A stretch of 58,304 nucleotides of DNA from positions 1-58,304 of the forward strand of contig CAMCMP010000022.1 in the NCBI GenBank assembly GCA_945876095.1. The letters run 5' to 3'. Source of the DNA: Chitinophaga pinensis. GTDB lineage: Bacteria; Bacteroidota; Bacteroidia; Chitinophagales; Chitinophagaceae. The notes under the pieces are model-generated. The model made no database searches. It was given only the letters and a program-made list of their open reading frames with translations, and was not told where the DNA came from. A program made the position numbers and the translations under genes. This document shows positions 1 to 9,701 of this stretch, piece after piece (the stretch's first letter is position 1; each line of letters opens with the position of its first letter).

Positions 1-1205
1 CCACCTGAACCCGTTTCCGCCATACAGCCTCCTACCTCGGCTGCAAAAGTTGCATGCGCTGCAATAAAAACACCAATTAAACCAGCAGATAACATTGCTT
101 TTATAATTGCGTCTTCATTATTATTAATACAATCTGCAGTACCAAATACTACGCCTGGCAATCCACCACAGGAACCTGCAGTTGGAGCAGCAACAATAAC
201 ACCCATTGAACTTTTAACCTCCATAATTGCAGAAACATACATAATAGTTTTATTAATAACGTCGCCGCCAATTAATTGATTCGCTTCAAATGATTCTTTA
301 TAATGAGGAGATTGACTACCTAAAATGCGATCCTTATATTTAGTTCCTTTTAATCCGGTATCAATTGCATTACGCATAATTTGAATAATCTCTTTCATCT
401 TTTCCATTACGGATGCAGGGCTAATATTGCCACGGATACTCTCATAATCAACAGCCAACTCCCAAAGTGCTTTATTTTTGCCTTTATTGTATTCCATCAT
501 TTCATTACAAGAAATAAATGGAACCTTTATATTTTTTCGTGCCATTATTGGAAGCACGGGATTAATCACTTTAATAAAAGTTACCGTAGGCATTTGCTTT
601 ATTTCATTACAAATATTTTCAGGTATCCTTTTTTGTGATTTAATTTCAATGAAAGAATGATCACCATGATGAAAATTGATTTCATCAAATACTACCGTTG
701 CCTCTAGATAATTAATGATACTTGTAGCCTCTGTGCAATAAATTAAAGTTTCAAAATAATCGCCCGCTATTGAAACTTTATTTCCATCTATATTAATAAC
801 CTCAATCATACCACCTCCGGTTGAAATGGCAACTAATTCTCTGGTTTCCTTTTCATTGGTCAATGATATTTGATATGTATTGGGGTGCTTTTCAGCTAAA
901 TGACCAATTTTAATTGAATAATTAATTCCTGAGGTGGCTAAGTGTTTTTCGGAATCTTGCAAACGTTTATCATATGCTTCCCAACCTAAAAATCCACCAA
1001 ATAAACCCATGTCTGATCCTTGACTTTTATGTGTAGTCGCTAATGAACCATTGGGATCAAACGTTATTAAAATATCTTTAATTTGCTCATCCATCAAATC
1101 ACGACAAATTCTTGCTATACGAAGTGAGGCGGCACAATGCGAACTTGAGGGACCTCGCATCACTGGACCAATAACATCATTGAATATACTTGGATAGTTT
1201 GACAT
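1..1205 (-). CDS. sdaA: L-serine ammonia-lyase (serine dehydratase), 3' part missing
   Basis: Iron-sulfur L-serine dehydratase, which deaminates serine to pyruvate in the cytoplasm. I translated the open frame from the ATG at 1203-1205; it runs off the window edge after about 401 codons. The N-terminus has the beta-domain signature GPSSSHCAASLRIA (about residues 18-31). The alpha domain follows, with APTAGSCGGLPG and, at the edge, AEVGGCMAETGSG, carrying cysteines expected to bind the [4Fe-4S] cluster. It is therefore a single-chain beta-alpha fusion. It lies 42 nt downstream of a TSUP permease on the same strand, so the two are probably cotranscribed. The family call is secure; the C-terminus cannot be seen. 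Confidence 0.93.
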   Translation of the reverse strand, partial: MSNYPSIFNDVIGPVMRGPSSSHCAASLRIARICRDLMDEQIKDILITFDPNGSLATTHKSQGSDMGLFGGFLGWEAYDKRLQDSEKHLATSGINYSIKIGHLAEKHPNTYQISLTNEKETRELVAISTGGGMIEVINIDGNKVSIAGDYFETLIYCTEATSIINYLEATVVFDEINFHHGDHSFIEIKSQKRIPENICNEIKQMPTVTFIKVINPVLPIMARKNIKVPFISCNEMMEYNKGKNKALWELAVDYESIRGNISPASVMEKMKEIIQIMRNAIDTGLKGTKYKDRILGSQSPHYKESFEANQLIGGDVINKTIMYVSAIMEVKSSMGVIVAAPTAGSCGGLPGVVFGTADCINNNEDAIIKAMLSAGLIGVFIAAHATFAAEVGGCMAETGSG

Positions 1206-1247
1206 ACCTTTTTACTTAAATTAAATTAACAGATAATATTTAGCATT

Positions 1248-2105
1248 TTATTTATTTTTTATAGCACTCAAAAACATGGTTATTGAAGTGTATAAGATGA
1301 TAATAAGCACCAACCACCTTAGGGTATCCAATGGTAAAGATTTAATTATCAATGCAGCAATCAACACAGCAAAAATACTAGGAATAGCCATCCCTAATGC
1401 CGCTTTTTTATTATATGCTCCTGATTGTATAAATTTATAGGAAGCTGGTGGCATTAAAAACGCACATGATCCCATCATGATAGGAAACGCCACTTGAGGT
1501 GATAATCCTAACAAATAAACTAACGCCATACAGGGTGCATATAAACCAACGCCAGCAGTCATCATTGCTCCTAAAATAAAATTTGCAATCCCTGCAATAA
1601 CTAACTTCCATCCATGAATTCCAATCGCCACACCTTCGCCATATATCCAGTGCATTTTATTGGCGAACATGAATCCTGCAGTAATTAATAATGCAATACT
1701 GATGGTTAACCTTATATTTTTCTCGGAAAGTTTTCCAACAATATCAGCTCCTAAAATTGCACCAATCATTGCGGTTAAAAACATAACGACTAAAGTTATG
1801 GGCTCCACTTCAACACCTTGAATAAAAATGAGAGCCTGAATTAAAACCGGCAATGTGTTTGCCACATTCATGGTGCCTGGAATTAATTTATCAGAGGTTT
1901 GTTTTGTAAACTTTAAAAGAGCTGTTTGTGGCGCAAATGCACCAATACCCAATACGTCAAAAAAGTTTACAAAAAAACCAATAAGTCCCGTTTTAACCCA
2001 ACTTACATTTTCAAGATTGTTTCTGTTTTTAATGATATCAACAGCAAAAACATAAATATATAATAAGGCAAATAAAACCAATACTAACCATATGATATTA
2101 ACCAT
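1248..2105 (-). CDS. TSUP (TauE/SafE) family permease
   Basis: A 285-residue integral membrane protein with about eight hydrophobic helices. It fits the TSUP/TauE-SafE (UPF0721) family: a glycine-rich first repeat around VNFFDVLGIGAFAP (residues 46-60) and a second half-repeat around ILGAMMTAGVGLYAP. Family members export or import small organic anions, often sulfur compounds; the substrate here cannot be read from sequence. It directly precedes the serine dehydratase gene (42-nt gap, same strand), which hints at a role in amino-acid or organosulfonate handling. That link is inference only. Confidence 0.82.
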   Translation of the reverse strand: MVNIIWLVLVLFALLYIYVFAVDIIKNRNNLENVSWVKTGLIGFFVNFFDVLGIGAFAPQTALLKFTKQTSDKLIPGTMNVANTLPVLIQALIFIQGVEVEPITLVVMFLTAMIGAILGADIVGKLSEKNIRLTISIALLITAGFMFANKMHWIYGEGVAIGIHGWKLVIAGIANFILGAMMTAGVGLYAPCMALVYLLGLSPQVAFPIMMGSCAFLMPPASYKFIQSGAYNKKAALGMAIPSIFAVLIAALIIKSLPLDTLRWLVLIIILYTSITMFLSAIKNK

Positions 2106-2564
2106 TTTTAATACATTTTAATATACGTCGTCAAACTAAAGAGTACTTTTCCTTAAGGAGTGTTTCATGTTTTTGTGAATGTGTAATTTTTTTCTGTACA
2201 ATCTTTGGCTGTTTTCTAACTAAATTTACATGTCTTTTATCATATTTGTAAGAGATAATTATACTATTATAAAAACATTCCTCTTACGTTGAAAGGAGTA
2301 CTATTCTTTACTCACTTCCACAAATAAGCAATAGCGACTCAAATTCCTGTTCTGATATACTAAATCAATCACAAAAGATTTAGATAATAATTTTTTTGCA
2401 ATTTAACTTAGTGGTGATGGCTCGCCAGAAAATGCCAGAAATTAGGGAGATTTACCTGTGATTTTTTATAATTCGTTGTAAATAAAATATTTATGGAATG
2501 GATAAATTCCGTTGGAAGGCACTTTTTGATATTAACCTTCCATTATTGGTGGTAGTTTTATTAA
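2106..2564. other. intergenic region, no gene recognised
   Basis: About 460 AT-rich bases upstream of the permease gene and downstream of the M13 peptidase. Only very short open frames occur and I recognise no RNA gene or repeat. The promoter of the permease-serine dehydratase pair should lie here on the minus strand, but no convincing -33/-7 pair stood out. Confidence 0.5.
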
Positions 2565-2600
2565 AAAAGGAAGATTGGCTTTTAAACCAATCCTCCTTTT
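2565..2600 (-). terminator. intrinsic terminator of the M13 peptidase gene
   Basis: Two 14-nt arms (2565-2578 and 2587-2600) around an 8-nt loop. Read on the minus strand they pair fully with one G-U wobble, and the hairpin ends in a run of six T. It begins 44 nt beyond the peptidase stop codon, the expected place for a terminator. Confidence 0.8.
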
Positions 2601-2643
2601 AGCCAAACCGGCTGATTATTTATTAAGTATTTTTTGGCAAATC

Positions 2644-4706
2644 TTACCAGATTCTTATCCTGTCTTCTGATTTCTTATACAATTTATCACCTTCCTTTAC
2701 ATTGAATGCTTTGTACCAGGCATCCATATTTACAGGGGTTCCAATGGTTCTGTATTGGCCCGGGGAATGCGGATCGGTAAGTATTAATTGTGCAGCTGCT
2801 GGGGCTAGAATATTACCACGCCATACCTGCGCCCAGGCAAGAAAAAATCGTTGATCTGGTGTAAAGCCATCAATTTTTTTGGATGATTTCCCCTGGCTCG
2901 TCATTTTAAATGCCTCATAAGCTACATTCAATCCACCCAAATCACCAATATTTTCGCCCAAGGTTAGTTTACCATTTACATGAATGCTATCCTGTATGGT
3001 ATAGTTGTCAAACTGTGTGGTCAATTGTTTTGTTTTGGCATCAAATTTTGTACGGTCTTCTTCTGTCCACCAGTTTCTTAGTGTGCCATCTGCATCGTAT
3101 TTACTGCCATTGTCATCAAAGCCATGACTCATTTCGTGGCCTATTACAGCGCCTATACCGCCATAGTTTACCGCATCATCTGCAGCAGAATCAAAGAATG
3201 GAAATTGGAGAATACCTGCAGGGAAAACTATTTCATTGAGTGTAGCATTGTAATACGCATTTACTGTAGGCGGTGTCATTCCCCAACGCTCTCTATCTAC
3301 CGGCTTACCTAATTGGCTGATCATAAAATCATAAGACCATTTTTGAAAATTGGTGCAATTTTCAAAATATTGATTGCTGCTTATTGCAAGTCCATCATAG
3401 GTTTTCCATTTATCAGGATAACCAATTTTTGGCCTGAAGGCTGCTAGTTTGGCCAGTGCCTTTATTTTAGTTGCTGGGCTCATCCATTCTAATTGATTAA
3501 TGCGGATAGCAAAAGCTTTTCTTAGATTAGCTACCAACTCTGCCATACGGGCTTTGGCTGCGGGTTTAAAATATTCTTTTACATACAATTGCCCCAGTAA
3601 CTCACCAATAGAACCGTCTGTTAAAGTGGAGATCCGCTGCCAACGGGGTGTTTGAATCCGCTGTCCGCTCAAAACCTGGTTGTAGGCAAAATTAGCAGCT
3701 ACAAATGGCGAACTTAATCTGAGAGCTGTTTCGTTTAATATATTCCATTGCAAGTATGTTTTCCAATCCTGCATCGATACGGAAACCAACAGGCTATCTA
3801 CACTTTTAAAAAACGATGGATTATTAACCAATATACTGTCTTGGCCAGTTACTTTTAATTGGGTGAGTATTAGCTGCCAATTTAGATTGGGTGTGCTTTT
3901 GCTAAGATCTGCCACCAAAAATTTATTATAAGTTTTGTAAGCATCCCTCATTTCTACCCTGCTCATTTGTGCGGCAGCTATTTTTTTCTCTAGGTCAAAT
4001 ATGGCATTGGCATTTAATGCAGACTGCTTTTCTGGTACACCGGTAAGTGTAAATAAAGTAGTGATGTATTTTTTGTACGCCCCCTGTATTGCTTTATTAC
4101 GGCCTTCACTTTTAAGGTAGTAATCTCTGTCTGGCAGGCTAGTGCCACCCTGACCAAGTTGTGGTATCATTCGCTCTACATTTTTCCTGTCTTGCCCAAT
4201 AAAAAAACTAAACAGCGGGCTGGCAATACCCATGGTACGCAACTGATTTATTTCACTTATCAATTCATCTATATTTCTGATGGCATTAATTTTTTGTAAA
4301 TAAGGCATAATAGGACTTACACCTCTTTTTTCAATAGCAACACTGTCCATACCTGCTGTATAAAAATCGGCTACTCTTTTTGTTAAAGAGCCTTCAGCGG
4401 CAGTTTTGTCTGCAACAGCATTTTCCAATATTTTTTTACGGCATTGATGTTAAAATCTCTCAACTCGTTAAAGCTACCCCAACGGGTTTCCTTTGCAGGA
4501 ACTGGGTTGTTTTTTAACCAGGGGCCACTAGCGTAATTATAAAAATCATCTCCGGGACGGACCGACAGATTCATATTGGCAGGGTCTATGAATTTTGTAG
4601 GAGTAGTTTGTGCAGTAGCAATATGGTAGCCCAAAAGGCTAATCAGTACAAATGCTAAGGGCTTAAATGTGTTGTATTTTTTGAACATCAGGCGAAAATT
4701 TTTCAT
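2644..4706 (-). pseudogene. pepO: M13 (neprilysin/PepO-like) metallopeptidase, frameshifted
   Basis: Secreted zinc endopeptidase split into two frames. The first frame (4383-4706) encodes a signal peptide ending near residue 32 (HIATAQ) and the M13 start (PGDDFYNYASGPWLK). It shifts at a seven-T run at 4431-4437 (A7 in the coding strand), and the second frame (2644 to about 4428) continues without loss of homology. One extra A restores VKKILENAVADK and a protein of about 687 residues, the usual M13 length. The catalytic parts are intact downstream: NAYYN, HEMSH (HExxH, near 3125), GENIGDLGG, and the C-terminal RIRIW. The cause may be a real mutation, phase variation or a homopolymer sequencing error. 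A terminator follows at 2565-2600. Confidence 0.88.
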
Positions 4707-5163
4707 AAAAGTTTATTTTTGATTCTTTGAGTAATTGAATTTATGTATGGATTGCTGATTTTTTTAAATGCTAATATTACAAATGTTTATACCAATCGCC
4801 AAATGTTTGAGTTTTTCTTACATTCCCCACCCTTTGGCGGATTCTGACTATTTTTAGACAACAAAAAACACCTGCAAATAACCCTCTAAATAATTGCAAA
4901 GCTCCACGAGCGCTTAATGTGGAAAATCCACGTTATTATCCCACACAATACCATTTTAACCTAACCCCTAAATATATTACAACTACAAATTGGTTGCAAC
5001 ATAATAGCTACCTGAAATACAATGCAAATGGGGGATCAATTTAATTTGGCGAATTTGGGTTATTAAAACTTTGCGTTGCTAGGTCAAATTGCCTTGGCGC
5101 AAGGGGGTCATTATGCGTGGATTTTCCATCTTGCAGACCAAAATGAAAACAGATTTATATTGA
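4707..5163. other. intergenic region, no gene recognised
   Basis: About 455 bases between the M13 peptidase start and the stop of the next minus-strand gene. It should contain the peptidase promoter. I found no supported open frame, RNA gene or clear repeat. Confidence 0.5.
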
Positions 5164-7899
5164 TTAATACTCAGCGCGCACATAAACTTTTCCATTAAAT
5201 GATTTCACTGTAACTGTTTCAGTCACGGGATTGTATTCACCCCCTATTACCTTTCTAGCTTTTTTACCTGCTGGATGAGGTAATCGTATCGTTACTTCTT
5301 GAGGCTTTCTTTCCGAATTACATTGGATTGTAGCCTCTATATACCCTTGGGAGATTTTGGAATTTACTTTTACAGTCAACGGCCCAAAATAACTTTGTAC
5401 ATTATTTAGTTCGATGGATTTTTTATCTTCCATCCATTTCCGTGGAACTGTATTTAATAATCGCAGTGTTGAATTATCTTCCAAATACAACATCCATCTT
5501 GTTTCCATTAAGAACCAAGCCTCTTCGTGCGTTTTGTGCGGACTGACATGAAATATGTGCTCCCAAAAAGTATAGGTCTCCCTGTCTGCAAGAGCAGAAA
5601 AGGTATTGTAATAGGTTTTTAAAAACGGTTTGACTAAACCAAGTTTAGCTTGAAGCCAATTATGTCGACTATAATAAGGTTGACTGAATGCTCCGTTGTT
5701 CTGATAAAATAATTCACTGTGATAATCTAACATCATTTTGGATGCTGGCTCATTAACACCTAACACTTCGCAGAAAACAAGATACAAAGGCCCTAGTAAT
5801 ACATCTGGAGCTGTAAATGTTCCATGAGAATAAAAATTTTCCTTATTAAAATACAGTGCTCTTGGACTAGTAGCTTCTGTCCATGGCGGTGTAGTTGGGC
5901 TCCATGTCCCATCTCCAAGCGGAACTACTGGAGAATTTCCCATCGCTTTAAAAAACGATTCCCTAATATCTTTTTTCCATGCTTCAGCTTCCTTATTAAT
6001 CCGGCTAGATTGTTCAGGATCTACTTTCGCTAACATTTCTGCTACGCGGCTTAAACCAAGGTAAGCATACCCATTGAGCATAAATTGATGGAAGTCATCT
6101 TCTGGGTCTGCAACTTTACCAGCAATCATTCCGTATCCATTACCACGCAGTTTTTCCAATTTATTTTTTTCTCTCCATTGTAAAAGAAAATCACATGATT
6201 TTAAAATTTTTGGTTTTATATATTCTATCCACTCTTTATCATTCGTATATCTAAAATACTCACCTAATGACCACAATACAGCACCAGTCTCTACCATGTA
6301 ACCGCCGAAATTCTGCATAAACCCATCCTCATGTTGCTTGTCTAGAAAAAAAGTTAATGACCGTTTTGCAACATCCTGCAAACCCATGGAATTATAAAAT
6401 TGAATGATAGGAGAACTTTCGGTGCCGATAGCGGTATATACACCTATTGCAGGAAGCAGTGTTCCGCTAGGTTCATTTCCATAGGTAACCAAATCAAGGT
6501 GAAGCAATCCAGCCTGTATCATTTCGTCTATCCGCTTTTCAGGTACGTGAATCTGAGCTGCTTTATATAGTTTTTCCTGCCAAAATTTTTTACACTCTAT
6601 AAACTTTTTATCAAATGATTGCGCTGCAAGCGTCAAAGCCCGTTCATTGGGAATTGGAGCATGTGGAAGAGAAAATTCAAAAACCGCCTTTTCACCAGGT
6701 TGAAGCAAAACAGCCATCTCTTCGTTTGGTAAAGGATTCCCGTTTAGTTTAGAAATACAAAATACACTGTCCTTTGAATAATTTGATAATCCAGTGTTCG
6801 AATCATATTTATAGGGATATTTCTGCCACCAAGCGCTTCCTGGTTTAATCGTTTTAAACCAAGCATAACGGGGTGCCTTACCTGTATTGGTTATTACAGA
6901 CCTAAAATATAAAACAGTTTCTTCTTTAATATTGAGTGTTGCCTCAAGCCTGGTTTTCACTTTTTGTTCTTGTGCTTCGGTAAGCATATGCCCACCACTG
7001 TACTTATCTGCAACTAGATAATCGGTTCCCTTTTGTTGAGTAAGCGGAGCATTCTCCAAAGAAACAAAGTAAGTGGAATTATATTCTATGTCATCATCTT
7101 TGTGCACGGAATGAAGGATAGGGAGTACACCATCTTCAAGTCTACGATGCGTATTTATTTCATTACCCACACCACGTCCTACAGTATATGAATATGAAAC
7201 AGGATCCTTCTTAACTCCCGGCAAAATAAGTGATGAGGAAGAAAATTTTGGAGTAATTATATTTGACTCCAATGGATCATCTGGCATGCTTTCAGTAATC
7301 TGAAAAATACGGAAATCTCTTGATAGACCTAACCAGGTAGGTACTGATTGATTGAGTGTTCTTTTTTCAACAGATGCAAATGACTCCTCAGGTTGCAATT
7401 CAATTTTTTGAGTCTTAGTGGTAAGTTTACGAGTTAGAATATTCGATTCAACTTCAGCAAATGAGCGACTGTCCAAATCTCTGAGTACAACAACTGAATA
7501 ATCAGGAATATAAATAGGAAAGTTTTTAGTGATATCTCTCAAAAAAAATGAAAACGGATGTTCATTAGTTTTAATTGAAATCAATGTTGCGCCAGGTCCG
7601 GGATTGTTTTGACTATTTTCAATTTCAATCGTAATGCTGGAGTTGAGGGAAGAAGTGAATTCAAAATGATTGCCTTTTATTTCCCCACTACCTTTTAAAA
7701 TTTTAATGCTTTTTAAATTACCATTGATTACCTGAACTGTTCCTATTGGTCTTTTATTATTCCAACTAACAGTTACTACATCGGTAGCAAGATTTATTTT
7801 CTTATTCTGGCTCCATAAAGAAAGTGGATATGCTAGAAAAAATAATAGTCCAACCCCATTTAAAAGTATTCGAAAAACTATACTTGATTTCAAGTTCAT
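5164..7899 (-). CDS. secreted (alpha/alpha)6 glycosidase-like protein, family unassigned
   Basis: A 911-residue protein from the ATG at 7897-7899; the frame also opens at a TTG three codons earlier. The N-terminus is a signal peptide (hydrophobic stretch ending LSLWSQ), so it is periplasmic or surface-exposed. The first half looks like beta-sandwich material. From about residue 440 it becomes helical with aromatic/acidic motifs (YGNEPSGTLLPAIG, EDGFMQNFGGYMVETGA, DPEDDFHQFMLNGYAYLG, WTEATSPRAL), reminiscent of six-hairpin glycosidases. A beta-rich tail (LLNTVPRKWMEDKK to the end) resembles the C-terminal domains of such enzymes. I cannot assign a GH family or name the catalytic acids. It sits about 23 nt downstream of the GDPD gene and is probably cotranscribed. 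Confidence 0.6.
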   Translation of the reverse strand: MNLKSSIVFRILLNGVGLLFFLAYPLSLWSQNKKINLATDVVTVSWNNKRPIGTVQVINGNLKSIKILKGSGEIKGNHFEFTSSLNSSITIEIENSQNNPGPGATLISIKTNEHPFSFFLRDITKNFPIYIPDYSVVVLRDLDSRSFAEVESNILTRKLTTKTQKIELQPEESFASVEKRTLNQSVPTWLGLSRDFRIFQITESMPDDPLESNIITPKFSSSSLILPGVKKDPVSYSYTVGRGVGNEINTHRRLEDGVLPILHSVHKDDDIEYNSTYFVSLENAPLTQQKGTDYLVADKYSGGHMLTEAQEQKVKTRLEATLNIKEETVLYFRSVITNTGKAPRYAWFKTIKPGSAWWQKYPYKYDSNTGLSNYSKDSVFCISKLNGNPLPNEEMAVLLQPGEKAVFEFSLPHAPIPNERALTLAAQSFDKKFIECKKFWQEKLYKAAQIHVPEKRIDEMIQAGLLHLDLVTYGNEPSGTLLPAIGVYTAIGTESSPIIQFYNSMGLQDVAKRSLTFFLDKQHEDGFMQNFGGYMVETGAVLWSLGEYFRYTNDKEWIEYIKPKILKSCDFLLQWREKNKLEKLRGNGYGMIAGKVADPEDDFHQFMLNGYAYLGLSRVAEMLAKVDPEQSSRINKEAEAWKKDIRESFFKAMGNSPVVPLGDGTWSPTTPPWTEATSPRALYFNKENFYSHGTFTAPDVLLGPLYLVFCEVLGVNEPASKMMLDYHSELFYQNNGAFSQPYYSRHNWLQAKLGLVKPFLKTYYNTFSALADRETYTFWEHIFHVSPHKTHEEAWFLMETRWMLYLEDNSTLRLLNTVPRKWMEDKKSIELNNVQSYFGPLTVKVNSKISQGYIEATIQCNSERKPQEVTIRLPHPAGKKARKVIGGEYNPVTETVTVKSFNGKVYVRAEY

Positions 7900-7922
7900 G
7901 TTATTCAATTTTTTACTATTGC

Positions 7923-8768
7923 CTATTGATTATATTTCAATTGCTGTAACCTATTTTTCAGATAATTCACCATTGCCTCTGGATGATCTGTTTGCAATCC
8001 TGTAAAACCTGTGTTGATTGCTTTTTCCCATTGCTCAGGTCCTTCTGTAGCTGATTGAATATCGGGCCATACGGGAATGTTTTTAGCCTTTGCTGCGTTA
8101 ACCATTTCCACTGTATAATCCTTGTAGGAACCATCCAATAAGTGAATCTTATATTGATCTAGAAAAATATTTAGTTGTGCGGCAGATTGAATACTATCGG
8201 GCAAACTTACCATCAATGGAATTTGAGGTGCTATCTTTTTCCACTCTACCAATTGATGGGCTGCATTAATATAAACGATTACCGAATATTGCATACCTGC
8301 TTTCCTCAAAGCTTGATAAGAAGTACTGACATCTGCATTTTTAAAATCGAGATAAATATTAATCTTGCCTTTACAAAGTTTCAATACCTCTCTAAAAAGC
8401 GGGATAGATTGTTCAGACCATTCAGAGTGATTTTTATCAATCACTTTTAGTTGTTTTAATTCAGCCCAATTTAGATCACTCACTTTTCCAGTTCCATTGG
8501 TCATTCTATTCACCGTTGCATCATGCATGATAACTAACTGGCTATCCTTAGAAGTCCGCAAATCAATCTCTACATAATCCGCGCCAACGTTAATTGCATT
8601 TTGAAAAGCAGCCAAAGTGTTTTCTTGTGCCGCCACATGATTGCCACGATGGGAAATAACTACAAAGGCATTTTTACTTTTTGGTATTGGAGCTTTTTGA
8701 CTATAAACATCATTCGTTTGGCTAGCAAATAATATAGAACCTAATAATAAGTAAAAATAAATTTTCAT
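7923..8768 (-). CDS. secreted glycerophosphodiester phosphodiesterase
   Basis: Hydrolyses glycerophosphodiesters to an alcohol and glycerol-3-phosphate. The 281-residue protein starts with a signal peptide ending near residue 24 (NDVYSQ). It shows GDPD motifs in order: SHRGNHVAAQENTLAAF (HRG and EN catalytic/metal residues, about 39-55), ADYVEIDLRTSKD, and VIMHDATVNRMTNGTG. The C-terminal barrel ends with TGFTGLQTDHPEAMVNYL, typical of bacterial GDPDs. It is the first gene of a likely pair with the glycosidase-like gene. Family assignment is firm; substrate preference is unknown. Confidence 0.92.
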   Translation of the reverse strand: MKIYFYLLLGSILFASQTNDVYSQKAPIPKSKNAFVVISHRGNHVAAQENTLAAFQNAINVGADYVEIDLRTSKDSQLVIMHDATVNRMTNGTGKVSDLNWAELKQLKVIDKNHSEWSEQSIPLFREVLKLCKGKINIYLDFKNADVSTSYQALRKAGMQYSVIVYINAAHQLVEWKKIAPQIPLMVSLPDSIQSAAQLNIFLDQYKIHLLDGSYKDYTVEMVNAAKAKNIPVWPDIQSATEGPEQWEKAINTGFTGLQTDHPEAMVNYLKNRLQQLKYNQ

Positions 8769-9150
8769 GAAATAGTAATTATTAATTTAAAGGTAGGTGT
8801 TTATTTTAGTTGCAATTTGTAAAGGACTTATCAATCCACAGCTTAAATTATATAAATTACTCCCTCGAATAAAGGTTCGAATTTAAAACTTTCTTATACA
8901 GCAGCAAGTGAGTTAGGGAAATGGCAAAAGCGGTGAATCCTAAAAAATAAAAGGTTTTTTTAGGCCTTACAATAATTCCCAAATATAAAATCCGGCAAAG
9001 TATTGATTGCCGGATTTTAGTATTCATTTACTTTGAATATCTTTTTCAAGTTGAACTTGAGAAAGGCTTAGATATATTTATTTCAATAGCATCCAGCTAT
9101 ATTTTCAATTTAAATGCAATTTTTTAGTAATAATAATTCCCACATTCAAA
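8769..9150. other. intergenic region with two hairpins and a repeat fragment
   Basis: It contains the 12-bp terminator hairpin at 8987-9018 and an AT-rich hairpin (9-bp arms 8939-8947 and 8956-8964). A short string at 8862-8873, CCCTCGAATAAA, matches the left boundary of the 226-bp repeats at 13685 and 53348. No gene is supported. Confidence 0.5.
8987..9018 (-). terminator. intrinsic terminator, perfect 12-bp stem
   Basis: Perfect arms AAAATCCGGCAA (8987-8998) and TTGCCGGATTTT (9007-9018) with an 8-nt loop. It lies about 130 nt past the stop of the small secreted protein at 9151-9543 and so probably ends that minus-strand transcript. The T tract is short, but the flanking A/T makes it potentially bidirectional. 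Confidence 0.7.
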
Positions 9151-9543
9151 TTAATTATTATTACTCAACAAAGTATAATATCTACGATACAACTGTTGAT
9201 TAATATAAACAGCACTTTTCATTTCCTCTTCCTTTAGAGCCAAAAATTTTGCATTTGTATGAATAGCTTTATAGACTGTTTCATTTACCCAATGACCAAT
9301 TTCACAATACCTGTAACCATCAGATGTGTCATCTGATTTTACTCTTAAAACACTATAATAATTTTTGGGATAACCAATTCCCTTTATAACTGCATTTAAC
9401 CTTTTTATGTAGTCCAAATACCTTTGTTCTAGCTGTGGGTCTAAGTCAAAAAGATGAACAGAGTTGATTTCCGTCTTCTGAGCTGAAGAAATAAACTGAA
9501 ATCCAATGGTAGCAATAAGGAGCAAAGCGATGATTTTTTTCAT
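9151..9543 (-). CDS. small secreted protein, possible dimeric alpha/beta-barrel fold
   Basis: A 130-residue protein with a clear signal peptide (MKKIIALLLIATIG...SSAQ, cleavage near residue 21). The rest reads as alternating strands and helices (EINSVHLFDL, LEQRYLDYIKRLNAVIK, YYSVLRV, YRYCEIGHWV, YKAIHTNAKFLALKEEEMK). That resembles ABM/NIPSNAP-type dimeric alpha/beta-barrel domains; this is my inference from pattern. It sits 158 nt downstream of the Gfo/Idh/MocA gene on the same strand, with its own terminator at 8987-9018. Function unknown. Confidence 0.6.
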   Translation of the reverse strand: MKKIIALLLIATIGFQFISSAQKTEINSVHLFDLDPQLEQRYLDYIKRLNAVIKGIGYPKNYYSVLRVKSDDTSDGYRYCEIGHWVNETVYKAIHTNAKFLALKEEEMKSAVYINQQLYRRYYTLLSNNN

Positions 9544-9701
9544 TTGACAGTATTTATTATATTTTAAAATGCATTATTGGAAATAAATTTAATCATAAAA
9601 TTTCAATTTCAACAAAATTTCTATTTTTAAACTGCCACTTACTGAAACTCTACAGCTGCCTGATACTATTTTACAAAATAAATATTGCCAAAGTTATAAG
9701 T

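Noticed and set aside
381..660. Two overlapping plus-strand frames near the window start
   Set aside because: They are antisense to the well-supported serine dehydratase gene.
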